This document shows positions 11,641 to 23,351 of a DNA stretch of 55,460 nucleotides, piece after piece. The position numbers and the translations under genes were made by a program. The first letter of the stretch is position 1. Each line of letters begins with the position of its first letter. The notes beneath the pieces are model-generated. The model searched no databases. It saw nothing but the letters and a program-made list of their open reading frames with translations, and had not been told where the DNA came from. Location: NCBI GenBank assembly GCA_029532415.1, contig JAQOTA010000004.1, positions 1 through 55,460 of the forward strand, written 5' to 3'. The stretch comes from Marasmius tenuissimus. Its lineage: Eukaryota > Basidiomycota > Agaricomycetes > Agaricales > Marasmiaceae.

Positions 11641-13846
11641 TTACATAAAACTTCTTCCGCCTTTCACTATGTGCACCGAGAATCCGAGTAACTGCAACGT
11701 TCTGACGATGTCGGCGTTATAAGTGACGGCGAACAGAGTCTGATCTAAATCAGGCCACTCTTCGGGGAGCGTCACCGTAATGACAGTAAAGACAGAAATA
11801 TCTGTTCTGTCACCCTTATCCAAGAAGAGAGCATGGAGCTGACAAAGATGAGTTGGTGGATGAGTTGGTGACCTGATGCACTTGTACACGACCTACTTTC
11901 GGAGAACAATCCAGCAGTAAAAACGTGGCAGTGAGGCATTGCAGAAGCTGCTTCTTGCATTCAGGTATTGGAATAGCTCCAGGTCGTCGGAAAGCGCTTG
12001 AAAGGAAAAGAGTCCGGATGAACTCATCCAAAATGACGCGTTCTTGGTGAGGTAACTTGATCTTGGACAGTTGGGTAGGGGAATTCATCGCCGGAAAGTA
12101 AGTTCTAGAAGGAAAAGTAGATGAGACCATCGTCATTAAACGAGGAGCGACGACCAACCCGAACACATAATGGTCAGAAAAGACTGCTGTAATGGGCTTC
12201 ACTACACCAACGTTAATCAGAACATCCAGACCTTCCAAAGAGCTGCATCGGCCTCGAACAGGATGTATGAACGCAAGTGACTTGGATTCCATTCCCCGTA
12301 CTTCGGGTATAAAAACCTCCATTCGCACCCCAATTGACCCAGTATCAAGTTGCTCTTGGAAAGCGAGAGTGATCTTGTAGGTGTGTTTAACTCAAACTGA
12401 GGTAATAGAAAGGAAAAGCGTTCACCTGGGGCTTTATCCTGTAATACATCAAGAGGCCACGAATGTGTCGAAACAATGCAAATGCTGTCTCGGAATCGGG
12501 CATATAATCCCAATGGAGGGGTCCTTGAAAGGGCAGACGGTGGAAAAAAGAGCGCAGGAAGCGGACTATACCCTGGTCGAGACCAGAACGCGAAATTCTG
12601 GGTGTTGACCGTACGACATTTTGGATAGAGATATACGCGTCGCTCCTACAGTATTCATTCAAATGCGGAAGCCAAGGGCAAAACGGAAAACGCACGGTTG
12701 CAATACTTGTTCTGCACAGAGATCACATGTAGGCTTGCGGGGTTTGTCATGCATGATCAGATGCTTCCCGACCAAAGCATAAGTGAGGGACCATTTCCAC
12801 CCACAACGAACGCCTGGGAGGGCTACGATACGGATCCTCCGAGAGTTTTGATGATAAAGATGCGACCAAGAATGAGCCCGTAACCATTTATACTCCGAAG
12901 ATGTGGTATCTGGAGACATAGACGCCCCATGGAGTGTTACGACCCACGACGCTCCATCGCCAACCACGCGATCTCGAACCAATTCATTAGCCGGATGTAA
13001 ACCTCCACCGACAGACGATGTAGGAACAACAATCCATCCGCGTTGGCCATACTTCTGGAGGGCGACTTCTGCATGACAAGTAGGGATGAATTGAATAGTC
13101 TCCCCCATGTGTAGAGTGGAGTACGGGTATAACGAAACTGCGAGAGAGGCTCCTATAAAGTTCATGACCACTGCTATGGTCGCTCAGAATCAGTTGAATA
13201 TTCCCACCACAAATTCGGGATACTCACAGCTATGGAAGCTCAGAATGGTCCCCACTGGACTGTAGGTACAGACTGCAATGTGAACTCTTGATCGGCCCTC
13301 AGAGCACTGTTTCTCGAATGAAAACGCATGAACAATGCTTCTAGACGATCCATACACCCCAATCGTTGACCGGAGTCTCAGACGTGCCACCTTCAGAGAC
13401 AACGCCAATGTGGAAGGCCCTCCAGACCCGGAATCGTAGCTGTACCCGAAAAGAACCATCAATTTGACCAAACGCTGATAATGGCTGGGGTAACAATAGA
13501 GGTCGAGATGGGACGCAGGCCACTGGACGTTCGCAAAGAATTGCAAAGCCACGGAGCCCGATATCAGATATCCATCTTCCGCTTGAACCTCCCGAAACCG
13601 ACGGATTTGTGGCGGGGTAAAGAACGGAAGCAACCAACGATCCAACTTGTACATACGTCTTTGGAATCTTGAGATTGCCGAAAGGAAAGAGCGATTGACA
13701 ACCGTCATTCTGTTTAACTCGGCGGGGGTGAACAAGGGGAAGAACAGATCGAAACCCAAGGAGAAGAGAAACAAGTTGGCAACCATTGCACCGGCACTAA
13801 ATGTCAACAAGGTGAGCACATCTTCAGCGTGAAAGAGAGAGGTCAT
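11641..13846 (-). CDS. Possible nucleotidyltransferase-fold protein, one frame break
   Basis: The reading starts MTSLFHAEDVLTLLTFSAG with a hydrophobic stretch, then gives GYLISGSVALQFF and SHLDLYCYPSHYQRLVKLM. The pattern of a Gly-Ser turn followed by an Asp-x-Asp-like strand (here HLDLY) recalls the nucleotidyltransferase core of a common Agaricomycete hypothetical family; one acidic residue seems replaced by His. Introns 13171-13227, 12374-12425 and 11839-11896 splice in frame. Later blocks include LHWDYMPDSETAFALFRHIR, VRMEVFIPEVRGMES and VTLPEEWPDLDQTLF, ending at a TAA at 11641. Near 12695-12700 the frame slips by one base between VLQPCVF and FPFCPWLPHLNEY. A short direct repeat (GATGAGTTGGTG twice) lies inside the last intron. 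Family assignment is tentative and enzymatic activity is doubtful. Confidence 0.5.
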
Positions 13847-13849
13847 ACC

Positions 13850-14744
13850 GCAACATGACGCGCCCTCGACTACCTTTTGACCACGAAACGCCGAATTGAG
13901 CAAGCATCGTAAGCAGGCGGGTGAGAAACCCAATACGAGTGGTAACGAATGGGTCCTGAGACCTGAGATAGGTCCCTGTTCTTATACGATTCGAGTGAAT
14001 TCGGCCAGAGGCAAGAGACCTCCCATAGTCGACAGCCACTCCATATCATTCTTCCAAGGAAATAGCTAGGGAAAGATATGCGCGCAATCAGCAAAACGAC
14101 AAGATGAACAAAAGAACATTAGACGTACCAATGGTTACAAGACCACACTGGGTCCGAGAAGGAATCACTACAACACTTGTGGACAATAGTGCGGGTCACT
14201 GATAATGATATCTCAATAGAAAAGGCCAGAACGAGAAGAGGATACCAGATGAGGCCATGATTTCGCGGCGTTAAGCAGGGCAACGGTTGAACATGAAAAT
14301 CTATTACTCGGACTCCGGCGGTAGAGAAGACACGTGAGCATCACACGATCAATTGGTTCCTGGCAACTCCTGCGGCCGAGCGAATGCGTACGCGCCGTCA
14401 ACGATACAATTTGACCAACTGCTTTCAACAACCGCCCATCCTATCAACGTTTTGCGACTTCATCAAACGTTCGGTTGCAACGACAGCCACTTTGAACTTG
14501 GTCTCTCCCGTGCGTCCGTGACTCCCAACACTAACACTTACAGCACTCCCCGGTCAAGATATAATACTATCCATCTTGACCGTATGCGAGACCCGTCTTT
14601 TCCTAATGTCACTGAAGCTGACAACGATTACTGGCACCCAGACTCCATTCAACTCTTTGTGGTCAACACTCCACACTTATTAAAATCAACACGACATAAG
14701 GGTCGTCTTTATCGTATTGACTCGCCCCTTCATCGAACGGCATG
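13850..14744. other. Unassigned stretch, only weak frames
   Basis: A plus-strand frame from 14353 to the repeat edge (NDYWHPDSIQLFVVNTP) could be an upstream exon of the copy B gene, because a GTAAGG donor sits at 14754. It has no counterpart beside copy A, so I do not call it a gene. Confidence 0.3.
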
Positions 14745-16050
14745 GCTGTCGCAAGTAAGGCCGATTGTTCTGATCATAGCCTCAACAAGTCTGACTTGGT
14801 CTCGGGAACGATTGAGTTCGTCGGTCTTTCGTCTTTCGCAGAAGAATACCAACCTGAAAAGAAGACCCTGACCTCGGGCCCCAACCTCCGGAAAGCAAAA
14901 TTCTCGATTCTGAACTCGCGAACTTTCAACAAGGTCCGGATGCTCAGTTCGTACACGATACCGGTTCGTTGCCTCACGAACCTTCATTTTGAATTCTGGT
15001 AGGGTCTCACCACCAGTTCGGACACTCGCTGACGCCTGACCTGACCACATAGGCCACAGAAACACCTCACACGTTCAGTTTCGAAGGGCCAGAGAAGTGT
15101 CCGATGACCCTGTAATCGTATCGACCAGGCTCATGAGGCCACAAACGTCGCTGGCGCGACCGGTCTCTCCTCTCCGTGGAGTCAGACTGTGCTATACCTA
15201 TTCCACGCTCGGCAGCCGTGAGTACAAGTTTCAGCTTTCAAGGGTCTCGCTATCGGTTTGTATGGGGACCAGTATAGGCTCATTCCCTGCCTTTTACCTC
15301 TTAGAAACACCGGGACTCCGTCGTGCAACCGCCGAACCTATCGTCCCCACGGCTACTGAGAAAGCAAAGCAGAGCACCTACTGGGTCAGACACTCCTTTG
15401 CGATCCTTGAATCGACGGGACATCAGTTGCCAGTCCCGATTTACACGGTGTGGAGGAATACGCTTTGCGGCCAGATATTCGCAACCACAAAGCCTCGGCC
15501 CTCCGCCGACATGAACTCAATACGCCAGGAATCTCACAAGTCCCCAGTGTTCTTTTCTCTCACCGGTAGCCCTTCCACGTACATACACCAAGGATCGTTG
15601 GACTTTCTGAAGACGTCGTATTCGGAATTCCGACGTGCATCCATGTCACTCAACGCGGTAAGGCCATGTTTACCCTCGTTAGAATTGTCCTGACATCTCA
15701 TTTCCCAGAAGATCAAGCGTTCCAGAGATTTGAACTATCTTCGACTCCGGGACATCTACGACCCTGCGTATCGGGGTTCGTGATCAGAACGAACTAATTA
15801 GCAACTGAATGGGTTCGGTTTGGTTCTACCCCACCACAGATGTCCGGTTCGCGCAACATCAACCAGACGAGTTGATCTTATATCGAGACAAGCCCAACCC
15901 TCAATTCCACCTCCAATTAGAAAAATACTGTAGGTCCCCCGTTTTTCGTTCTCGCAGTCACCCTGACTTCACCTATACCATGACAGAAAGATCCAAATGT
16001 TCCTCATGGACGAAAATATTCGGTACTCGGTACTCTTCACAACAAACAAC
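14745..16050 (+). repeat. Large inverted repeat, arm B
   Basis: Inverted partner of 2625-3935, 11 kb away. The matching sequence begins around GGCCGATTGTTCTGATCATAG and ends near TACTCTTCACAACA. Divergence is lowest in the centre (15100-15700) and higher at 15800-16050. Confidence 0.85.
15097..15783 (+). CDS. Unknown protein of the inverted-repeat family, copy B
   Basis: This is the counterpart of the minus-strand gene at 2872-3539. From Met 15097 the reading passes SDDPVIVSTRLMRPQTSLAR, GTSIGSFPAFYLLETPGL, TYWVRHSFAILESTGHQLPV and SPSTYIHQGSLDFLKTSYS. An intron at 15658-15708 then leads to KIKRSRDLNYLRLRDIYDP and a TGA at 15781. Another shared exon lies upstream at about 14790-14960 (LSSFAEEYQPEKKTLTSGP). 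A second conserved frame follows at 15809-16066 (MGSVWFY, DKPNPQFH) that may be a separate small gene or a 3' exon. The family is not recognised, and no signal peptide or membrane helix is seen. Frame and splice sites are kept in both arms, which favours real coding. Confidence 0.48.
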
Positions 16051-16447
16051 CCACAACGAATACTGATCGATACTTTTTTGCCCTAGTCATCCTCTTGATG
16101 CCGAGAACTCGATATGTCGAGAACTTCAGACTTCAAGCACACGTACACGTCATATGTCGTTGATTCCGGCCTGTTCATCCTCTGTTTTCGCGTACTCCCT
16201 CGCTCTTTGCCCCTTATCTATCCATCCTACCGTCTCACTCCCCCTAAACTGCCAAAGTTCGAATTTCCACGGCATCGATAGTAAGGGAACACCGACGACG
16301 CTTCAAATTCCTTGCGACGGAATACCATACGTTTGTCTCCCGTAGGCTTGTACCTTCAAAGGGCGCTTGTGCTCGCCGATTCTTGTACAAACATCCGAAT
16401 GACGATATTCTAGGAGTACTCAAAATACACTATTTATAAACCTTTGA

Positions 16448-17964
16448 CTACGCATTCTGAAATACCTCAACCCACTGAGGTTGTGCCGTTCGCACACGCT
16501 TCCATTTCAAGACAAAGTCATTCAAAACGTGGCTAAACTGCAGTGTTTTCATGGAAAGCGGGAACAGGCGCACCCATTCTTCGAAAATCTGATAAGCTTG
16601 TCCAACCCCGACTTCACGCCAGAAACAGATCTGGAGATGAACAATCGCGGAGAACCCCAAAGAGATGCAAGTGAGCGATTTTGAATTGTAAAGAGCAATC
16701 TAAAAAGATTGACATCAGGAGCGAAAAAACCCTTTAAAATTGAAGGACCTACCACATCTCCTCTGCGTACAGTCATGCGAAGACTTTCGAGATGGGGACA
16801 ACACCCTACTACGAATGGGATATCCCTATCGTCGGCGACCGTTATGACGAGACGACGAAGTCCGCCAAACCTTCCAGAACCGATCACAGAGAACCCACCA
16901 TCCCCAACAAAAGCGACACTCTCCCAAATCAGAGTCGGGTGATCCACGTGCTGAAAGCTCTGAGGAGACCCTACGAATTGGACCAACTGATTGAAAGGCT
17001 TCCAAAGGGCACCATGGGGGACTCCAACTTCTCCTTTTCCAGGTAATACGTTCAAAGAACGTAAACTCTGAGCAGATCGCCGTAGATAGATCCCAACATC
17101 TTTCAACAGAGTGCAACTTTGTGGAGGCGCTCTGAGACTGCATGCTTGAACATCGGGCAGCAGGCGAAATGACTCCAAAGACCCATTTCCTACAAGGAAC
17201 AAAGCTCGACCGTCCTCACTGCAGTGCATCCTGAGATACCGACGTTTTCCGACGCGTGCCGACGATGCCCAGTGACCGTAAAACGATTTCCAAGTACGGA
17301 GGTCGAACTCCAACACACGTACAGAAGGAGCCTCCGCCAGTAATAAGAGAACCTCCCACTCAGCACGTGATAGAACTGAGGATCTCAACCCGAACAAAGA
17401 GACGGATCGCAACGTAGACGAAAACAACGGCAAGACTGTGGTGTGCCGTTGACCTGTCCAAGACAAACGATCCGACCGGGGTGTAGACTCAATCGCCAAC
17501 GACGACAAGTTCGGGAGTAGGGCGAGAAGATATGGCAAACGTGTGAACGAAAATTTCGGAATAGCGCGAAGGGTGAGTTCCGTTACATTCGGAAAGGCAT
17601 TTAGCAGCAAAAACAAATCATCCAGGTCATCGAAAGTTCGATCATCGGGGGCTGCGCGGGAGATACCTCCCGATACTTCCTGACCAATTGTGACCGCACG
17701 AGGAGTCGCCAACATCCTCTCTCGCCCAACGGATACCACATTCCAGGGTTCAACAGACGACTGATCTGTGCCACAGCTAACCACACCGTCCCAAAAGGCG
17801 AAAGCTGTTCCGAAAGTGGCCGCGTCGGGAATAGTGATGCGACGATGTGCCCACCCAAAAGAGCAAGCATACCATCGTTTTGATACTCTGGTGGCAGAGC
17901 TCAACGTCTGCGAAGACATAAACGAAAAGATGTCGTCCATTGTCTCAACGGGGACTCTATCCAC
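16448..17964 (-). CDS. F-box protein, intact
   Basis: The protein starts MDRVPVETMDDIFSFM, an N-terminal F-box in the usual position, followed by SATRVSKRWYACSF. The rest has the leucine-rich character of substrate-binding tails (NVTELTLRAIPKF, NLSSLAIEST, LRRLVITVADD, HLESLRMTV). An intron at 16631-16713 with a GTCAAT donor and CTCCAG acceptor joins FFAPD to ICFWREVGVGQAYQIFEEW, ending VEVFQNA at 16448. Without splicing the frame would run to a different C-terminus at 16549, but the spliced tail has the more convincing composition. Total length is about 475 residues, with no frame breaks. It presumably acts as a substrate adaptor of an SCF ubiquitin ligase; the target is unknown. It is oriented toward arm B of the inverted repeat. 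Confidence 0.82.
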
Positions 17965-18940
17965 AATCTAATACGTATCGTGAGTTTTAACATATTACAA
18001 ACATACCAGCTGCTTACCGGGGGATTAGACATCGTCCTGACTGCGAAACCAAGATCAAAGTTTCAGTATTTGAAGAAAACACACCGCACCGAATCCCTGA
18101 TTCGACAAATGGGAAACGCTGAAACCCCGGAGTGAATAAAAACGATAGAAATAAAACTAGGAGAAAAGAAATAAACCATAGGGTCTGAAGAGATATTGGG
18201 CTGTTCATTCTTCGAAATACTGAATGACTCACGGGACCATTGAACGACTTGGGCAGTAATGAATCATCGGGTGATCCATGATCGCGAATGCAAGAAACCG
18301 GCGTCGAAGGCCATGTAAAGATGTATCTGGTGGAAACGAACCAGACCCGTCTGGAATCAGGAATACAATTTACCCCGGTATCAGTCTACTCCTGCGGTAC
18401 TTACCACGACACGCCCGTCAACAAAAATGAGATATCAAGTCATAAACGAAACCAACTCACAAAACTCCATCTCGACATACTTACAGTCCATAACCAACGT
18501 TGAGTCGGGCTGCCGGAGCTGAGAGCATATTCCGAGCTTTCTGATCGGTCAGAGCATAATGGAACAAAGGACGCCAAACATCATCTGATGATATGATGCA
18601 TGATGAATAATTGCACACTACCGCACTCGGAGGGAATGTAGACAGGTACCTCACAGGAAATTTCGAGAGCCTCGTGAAATATTGAGTGCGAGTATCCAAG
18701 CCGCGTGGATGTCATCCAGCAAGACTCTGAGCCAAGTACCTGCAACTACGGGACTACGCACATAGATGTTCCCGGCGGTGTCAGTGTGTGCTGAGATTTT
18801 TTGGAGAGCCACAGCGACGCCCCGAACGACGGAAAGATGTCGATCGAGTTGGGATGATTTATGATTTCTGAGCGTTAATGGTAGGCGCTAAACTGGGGGC
18901 ATTCTTAAAGGGTTGTGGTGTGGAAGGAGAAAAAAACAAA
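17965..18940. other. Spacer with one possible exon
   Basis: A minus-strand frame at 18481-18699 (DDVWRPLFHYALTDQKA, ending before a GTAAGT donor) has protein-like composition and could be an exon of an unidentified or decayed gene. Nothing else is supported. Confidence 0.25.
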
Positions 18941-18944
18941 CTTG

Positions 18945-20040
18945 AAAGACCCCAACAGAGAAAGCTGCGCTGCAGAGCCGTCTAGGACAGCGAGGAACAG
19001 CGGTTATAAACGCCATGAACGGCGCTCAAAAGAGATTGACATGGCGCTTAACGGGCTGACATTGCGCCAATTCTTGTCGCGCCAAGCCTCACCGACTGAA
19101 TGGGCGAACTCTCATTCTTCCCCCTTGCATGGAAAGAATAATGGAAGAGGGACTTTTAGGTGGATAGGGTAAGAGGTTGGTTTTAGCGAGCGAGACAGAA
19201 ATGAGTGAACGGGCGTTGTGCGATGGTGGTCGGGACTCGGTTGCCAATGGTTCGGTTCGCCGGACGGAGCACGTGGTTTTGCCTGTATTTGACACCTTTT
19301 GAAACCGTTAAGCGCTTGCCACTCTCCCACCACCATGAACTTGTAAAAATAGTATATAATACACAATCCCCCTTCATAATACGCGACCTAATCTTCATGG
19401 CTACGAATGAAATATAAAGGCCAAGTAGGGAAAATGGACAACGTTCATGCATCATGGAGGAATGAGGACAAGCGACCAAAAGCTGTGCCTGAGTCAAATG
19501 CCGCTGCAGACTTGTGCAGGACAGCGAGGGACAGCGCTTATAAACGGCATGAGCGGCGCTTAAAAGATTGACATGGCGCTTAACGGGCTGGCATGGCGCC
19601 AATTTTTGTCGCGCCAAGCCTCACCGACTGAATGGGCGAGCTGTCATTCTTCCCCCCTTGCATCGAGAGAAATTCAGTACGGAGTGGCGCTTCAATTTGT
19701 ATGGATGGCGCTAGATTCTGAGTGCTTAAGAAGACCCAACAGAAAGCTGCGCTGTGGCAGAGTCATCCAGGACCGTAGCGAGGGACAGCGCTTATAAACG
19801 GCATGAGCGGCGCTTAAAAGATTGACATGGCGCTTAACGGGCTGACATGGCGCCAATTTTTGTCGCGCCAAGCCTCACCGACTGAATGGGCGAGCTGTCA
19901 TTCTTCCCCCCTTGCATCGAGAGAAATTCGGTACGGAGTAGCGCTTAAATTTGTATGGATGGCGCTAGATTTGAGTGTTATGGCGCTTGGACGGCGCTTT
20001 CGAGGATGAACGGCGTCTGTTGGTCACGTTTTGGGCGCCA
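18945..20040 (+). repeat. GGCGCT-rich satellite-like repeat, three units
   Basis: Three related units start near 18951, 19501 and 19735. The shared core, about 200 bases, reads ACAGCGAGGGACAGCGCTTA, then TAAACGGCATGAGCGGCGCT, then GATTGACATGGCGCTTAACG, and later GTCGCGCCAAGCCTCACCGA with CATTCTTCCCCCCTTGCATC. Units 2 and 3 are almost identical and adjacent. Unit 1 is more diverged and separated by unrelated sequence. The hexamer GGCGCT or its complement recurs many times per unit, sometimes as the palindrome TGGCGCCA. The units can be read as short open frames, but the repetition explains those frames better than coding does. Confidence 0.8.
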
Positions 20041-20419
20041 AAAGGCAGAATTCTCACGAAGCGAGCTTTTTTTTTTCGCCATGGTAAATACCCTTCTACT
20101 TCCTTACGTCAGTAGCGGGAACCTCTACATACACAGACCCCAATCATCCCGCATAAAAGTCACTCTATATTCCGGTCTGGCACGTACCAGATAAGCCCGA
20201 GATTACAAAATCATATGAAGGCTGAAGCGAGCCTCCCGGTTATGGAAACGTACCAAGTCGAAGGAATACAGTTGGATTCGGAAGCTTAGCGCTTCGCACC
20301 CATCGTTCCCAAATGATGAATCCTGGAGTCAAGAAACGTGTAGAATCCTCTCCGAGAGGTTGAAATCAAGGTAATAAATTTGCCATATACTAAGAGTGCA
20401 TCGTTCAATGATTGGAGTC

Positions 20420-20616
20420 GCAATCACGGCGGGATTTTCGATGTCAACTCGTGCTTTGTACTGTGATGTCAACATGGTTGTCAACTCGTTCTCCACTCGG
20501 AAATTGAATGGGACCAGGGTAAACCTCACCAAAAATCAAGTGGGCAATGAGTTGACAACCGTGTTGACATCACACTACAAAGCGCGAGTTGACATCAAAA
20601 ATCCCGCCGTGAATCG
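20420..20616. repeat. Hairpin palindrome, MITE-like
   Basis: Two imperfect inverted arms of about 78 bases (20420-20497 and 20538-20616) flank a 40-base spacer. Each outer end carries TCACGGCGGGAT or its complement, and each arm repeats the heptamer TGTCAAC several times. No coding capacity is seen. Arms differ at roughly one base in ten. Target-site duplications were not identified. Confidence 0.75.
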
Positions 20617-20799
20617 TAGATAATCCCATATAAGTTGTCGTAACTGACCGCCTTGGGGGGCTACACGGGCATTCGTGAGTCGCAGTCTAAATTTTCCACT
20701 CACAGAGAAATCCCTACGTTCGAAGGGCTCGGAGACAGTACTGGGTGGCTGGAAATCCTGGAGAGGGCCTTCATAGACAGTTTGTGCGGACTCGTCATC

Positions 20800-21148
20800 T
20801 TAAGGGGGGGGAAGGGAGGAAGAAGTTAATTCGTGGGGAAGTATCAACAAGAGGATGCGTTGCTCACGCAGTTTGAGACATAGCTTCGGAATCGCTGAAT
20901 CAGACCCGGGGTCCGACTCTTCGTCGTCACCAGTGGGGCTAAATGCAGTGGTAACTCGTGTGCCCGCAGTAGCCTTCTTCTCGAGGGTGGTGAACGAGTT
21001 GGGGATGGCCTGGAGAGAATCAGGTTGATTAGAGAACAGCGTCGTTGACATAATTCGAAAAAGTCACTAAGACATCACGCTTAAGTGGAGTAGCGAGGGC
21101 AAGAGCCGAGGAAGCAGAGAGAATAAAGAGGAGGGTACCGAGTCGCAT
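20800..21148 (-). CDS. Small secreted protein
   Basis: The Met at 21148 begins MRLGTLLFILSASSALALA, a textbook signal peptide, followed by TPLKRD, in which Lys-Arg is a likely Kex2 cut site. A probable intron at 21010-21073 (GTCTTAG to CTCTCCAG, branch-like CTAAT) joins AIPNSFTTLEKKATAGTR and an acidic stretch GDDEESDPGSDS, ending at 20800. The product has about 90 residues, one Cys in the mature part and no recognised domain. A TATA box (GATATAAATA in the gene's sense) sits about 45-55 bases upstream of the start, near 21193-21202, which favours regulated or high expression. A relation to hydrophobic-surface-binding proteins was considered, but the similarity does not go beyond the leader. 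If the intron is not removed, the product stops after about 39 residues. Confidence 0.5.
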
Positions 21149-21192
21149 TGTAAAGGATCGTGAGATTCGTTGGGGTTTTTGCCCGGTATTTA

Positions 21193-21202
21193 TATCACGT
21201 TA
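21193..21202 (-). promoter_or_regulatory. TATA box of the secreted protein gene
   Basis: The sense-strand sequence GATATAAATA lies about 50 bases before the ATG at 21148, a normal spacing for fungal TATA promoters. Confidence 0.5.
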
Positions 21203-21209
21203 AGGCTCT

Positions 21210-22590
21210 AGCTCCGGGCGATCTTCTGCTTGGGTGGGCACGCATCGGTGGTTGAAATGGAATTTCTAGTGAGCAAGGATGTCGCAGGCTGCATCAAGAA
21301 TGCAGGTAGGGTCGATGTCATGCCGCATTTTCTCTCTCTGTCAGACAAGAGAATGGAGATTCGCGTTTCCAGCCTCTTCAAATTGATTGGTGCTTTGCGT
21401 GGAAGGATCTCAATCAGTGGCTGGAGTCTCAAGTAACGGTAATCTTGTGAATTGAACGTACCGATGGATAGGGTTTTCTCTAGCTCGACTTTGGAAATGC
21501 AGAGTAGGTCGGTCTAATTAACCAATACATTTTTTCATGTAGGCTTCCTTAAACGGCGTACCCTTCCATCTCGTGCACTGTAGCACGATAGAGTAGATGC
21601 AGAATGGGGGGGAGACGACAATCCTTCGCTACATCGAGGGGTTCTCAGAAGGTGATGCATAATGGCCGGTGGGGGGCGACATTCCCTCACAACAGAGCCT
21701 TTCTCCGTCATAATCGAGAGGGTAGGCACAATAAGCGATATGCTGGGTCACCAACCGGGTGCAAGCAAAAGTCGGCGACAAGTTTGAAGTTCGTAGCGGC
21801 ATGCTCAAGTATGGATCCTAATGAATGTCGGAAAAACGTTTTCAGACCCACAACAAGTCAAATGACTGCCAACACAACGCACCTTGCTATAACTCCATCT
21901 CGCTTACATCCAGCCCAATGACCTCCGCGATCATCTACACCGGGCCCGCAACCACTGAGGGGCGTTAGAGTGTTCGATTCGAGACGCCAGACTTCCCCTC
22001 GGGCCTCGTTTGAGAATACGCTGCTAGTCGGGAGCAACGAGGCGTTCACGTATCCCAACAAAGACCCGGTGTCGACTTTGGGGGGCTACCCGTGGGGTTT
22101 TTGTCGCCTCGCATAGTCAGGGTTATGTGCTGTTCTAACGTGGTTTTTTGAGGAGAGCGATGGTCGTGTTCACTGTTGAGAGGGAGGAAGACTCATCGGA
22201 GTACATCGAATATCGTAGTGAAGGGCTGAGTTGTTTGGTCAGGCAGCACAGGATTAGAGCATTGAAATTGACCGATATACCTTTTCATATCCAGCCTATG
22301 AAATCCGGCCCCACAAAACCAGCCTGTCGATGCGATGTTGTTGATAGAGGGGTGAATTCGTACGCTGTTGTTACTCTGAACAGCGTATACATCGATCGCC
22401 TTGGACTCCGTTCTGAGTCGAAGAGAGTAAACGCAGGTGCAAAAAGTTGAATCGAAAAGAATCGGTTGTGGAAGTCCAACTCCAAGAAGTTGGGAACGAG
22501 CGCTTAGGCGGCTCGGATAAAGAAGATTGCTCACACAAGTACCTACATCTCTGTTTGCATGTCAATATAAGCTTATCGTTGATACCTTAC
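21210..22590. other. Intergenic, nothing recognised
   Basis: Only short frames on both strands, with no family resemblance. The motif TTGGGGGGCTAC near 22078 also occurs near 20653, a minor shared word. Confidence 0.4.
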
Positions 22591-22591
22591 A

Positions 22592-22683
22592 ACACCGTTG
22601 GTGAAGTAGTTATCATGCTTGCCTTCCATTTGACAACTGCCTACAAGGAGCAAGCGGCTCGGGTTCGATTCCCGAACGGTGTA
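22592..22683 (+). tRNA. tRNA-Gly(UCC), intron-containing, copy 1
   Basis: The acceptor arms ACACCGT and ACGGTGT pair fully, with discriminator A. The anticodon stem CTTGC/GCAAG closes a CTTCCA-A loop with anticodon TCC at 22625-22627. A 20-base intron (22629-22648) follows position 37, the canonical site. The T arm TCGGG-TTCGATT-CCCGA is perfect. The D-loop has one A where the other copies have G (GTAGTT). It lies upstream of, and on the same strand as, the first aldehyde dehydrogenase copy. Confidence 0.92.
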
Positions 22684-23351
22684 TTACAAAAGAAAGATCT
22701 CCCATTTTTCTGTTCACGCACTTGGTTTGCACAGATTATTTTGTGGGGTAGGAAGGGGGAAAAACACGTTCTTCGGGCTACCTGGCCACGAGGATATGAC
22801 ATTGGAGGTGTTGACAGTAGAAGGCAGTCAGTAGGAATCAATGTGAATTGGGCTAGAAAATTTTCCTCCAAGCGCGATATACATCGTTCGAGAATTGAAC
22901 CTGAGCCGCTTGCTCGGAAGATTACAAGTAACTTACTACTCCACCAGCGGTGTGCTGTCTTGGCAGAACACGGTGGTGAGAGCGCTGCACGTACTCTACC
23001 AAATCATACACACAATTAGCCCGGTCATCTATGAACGTTGAACATCAGTAGCAGGATCAATGGCTCACTCGAGCTCATGGAGACCACACAGTTGTCTGTA
23101 TGGTTTTGGCCCGTGAAAACACGCTAGAAATACTATGAGACGCGACAAAGGGTTGATGACTTGCACCGATTTGAGATGTCGACTCGGATCCGGGCCGGCA
23201 TTTCTTTCTCTAACTCTCACCACGACCATCGATATTTTTTCCCACTCGTCATGTTCTTCCCAGTTGCTCTTTCCACACGAATTATCTCAATTCTCACGAA
23301 GCTAGCTCGATAAAACGTTTATCGATCCCCCTTGACCGGTGACCATCAACC

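Noticed and set aside
19573..20194. Repeated open frames starting MALNGL(A/T)WRQFLSRQ
   Set aside because: They are explained by the tandem satellite unit. No promoter or splice pattern supports coding, and the ends differ between units.
20800..21148. Hydrophobic surface-binding protein A
   Set aside because: Only the signal peptide and Lys-Arg site are similar; the mature part is too short and lacks the helical repeat pattern.
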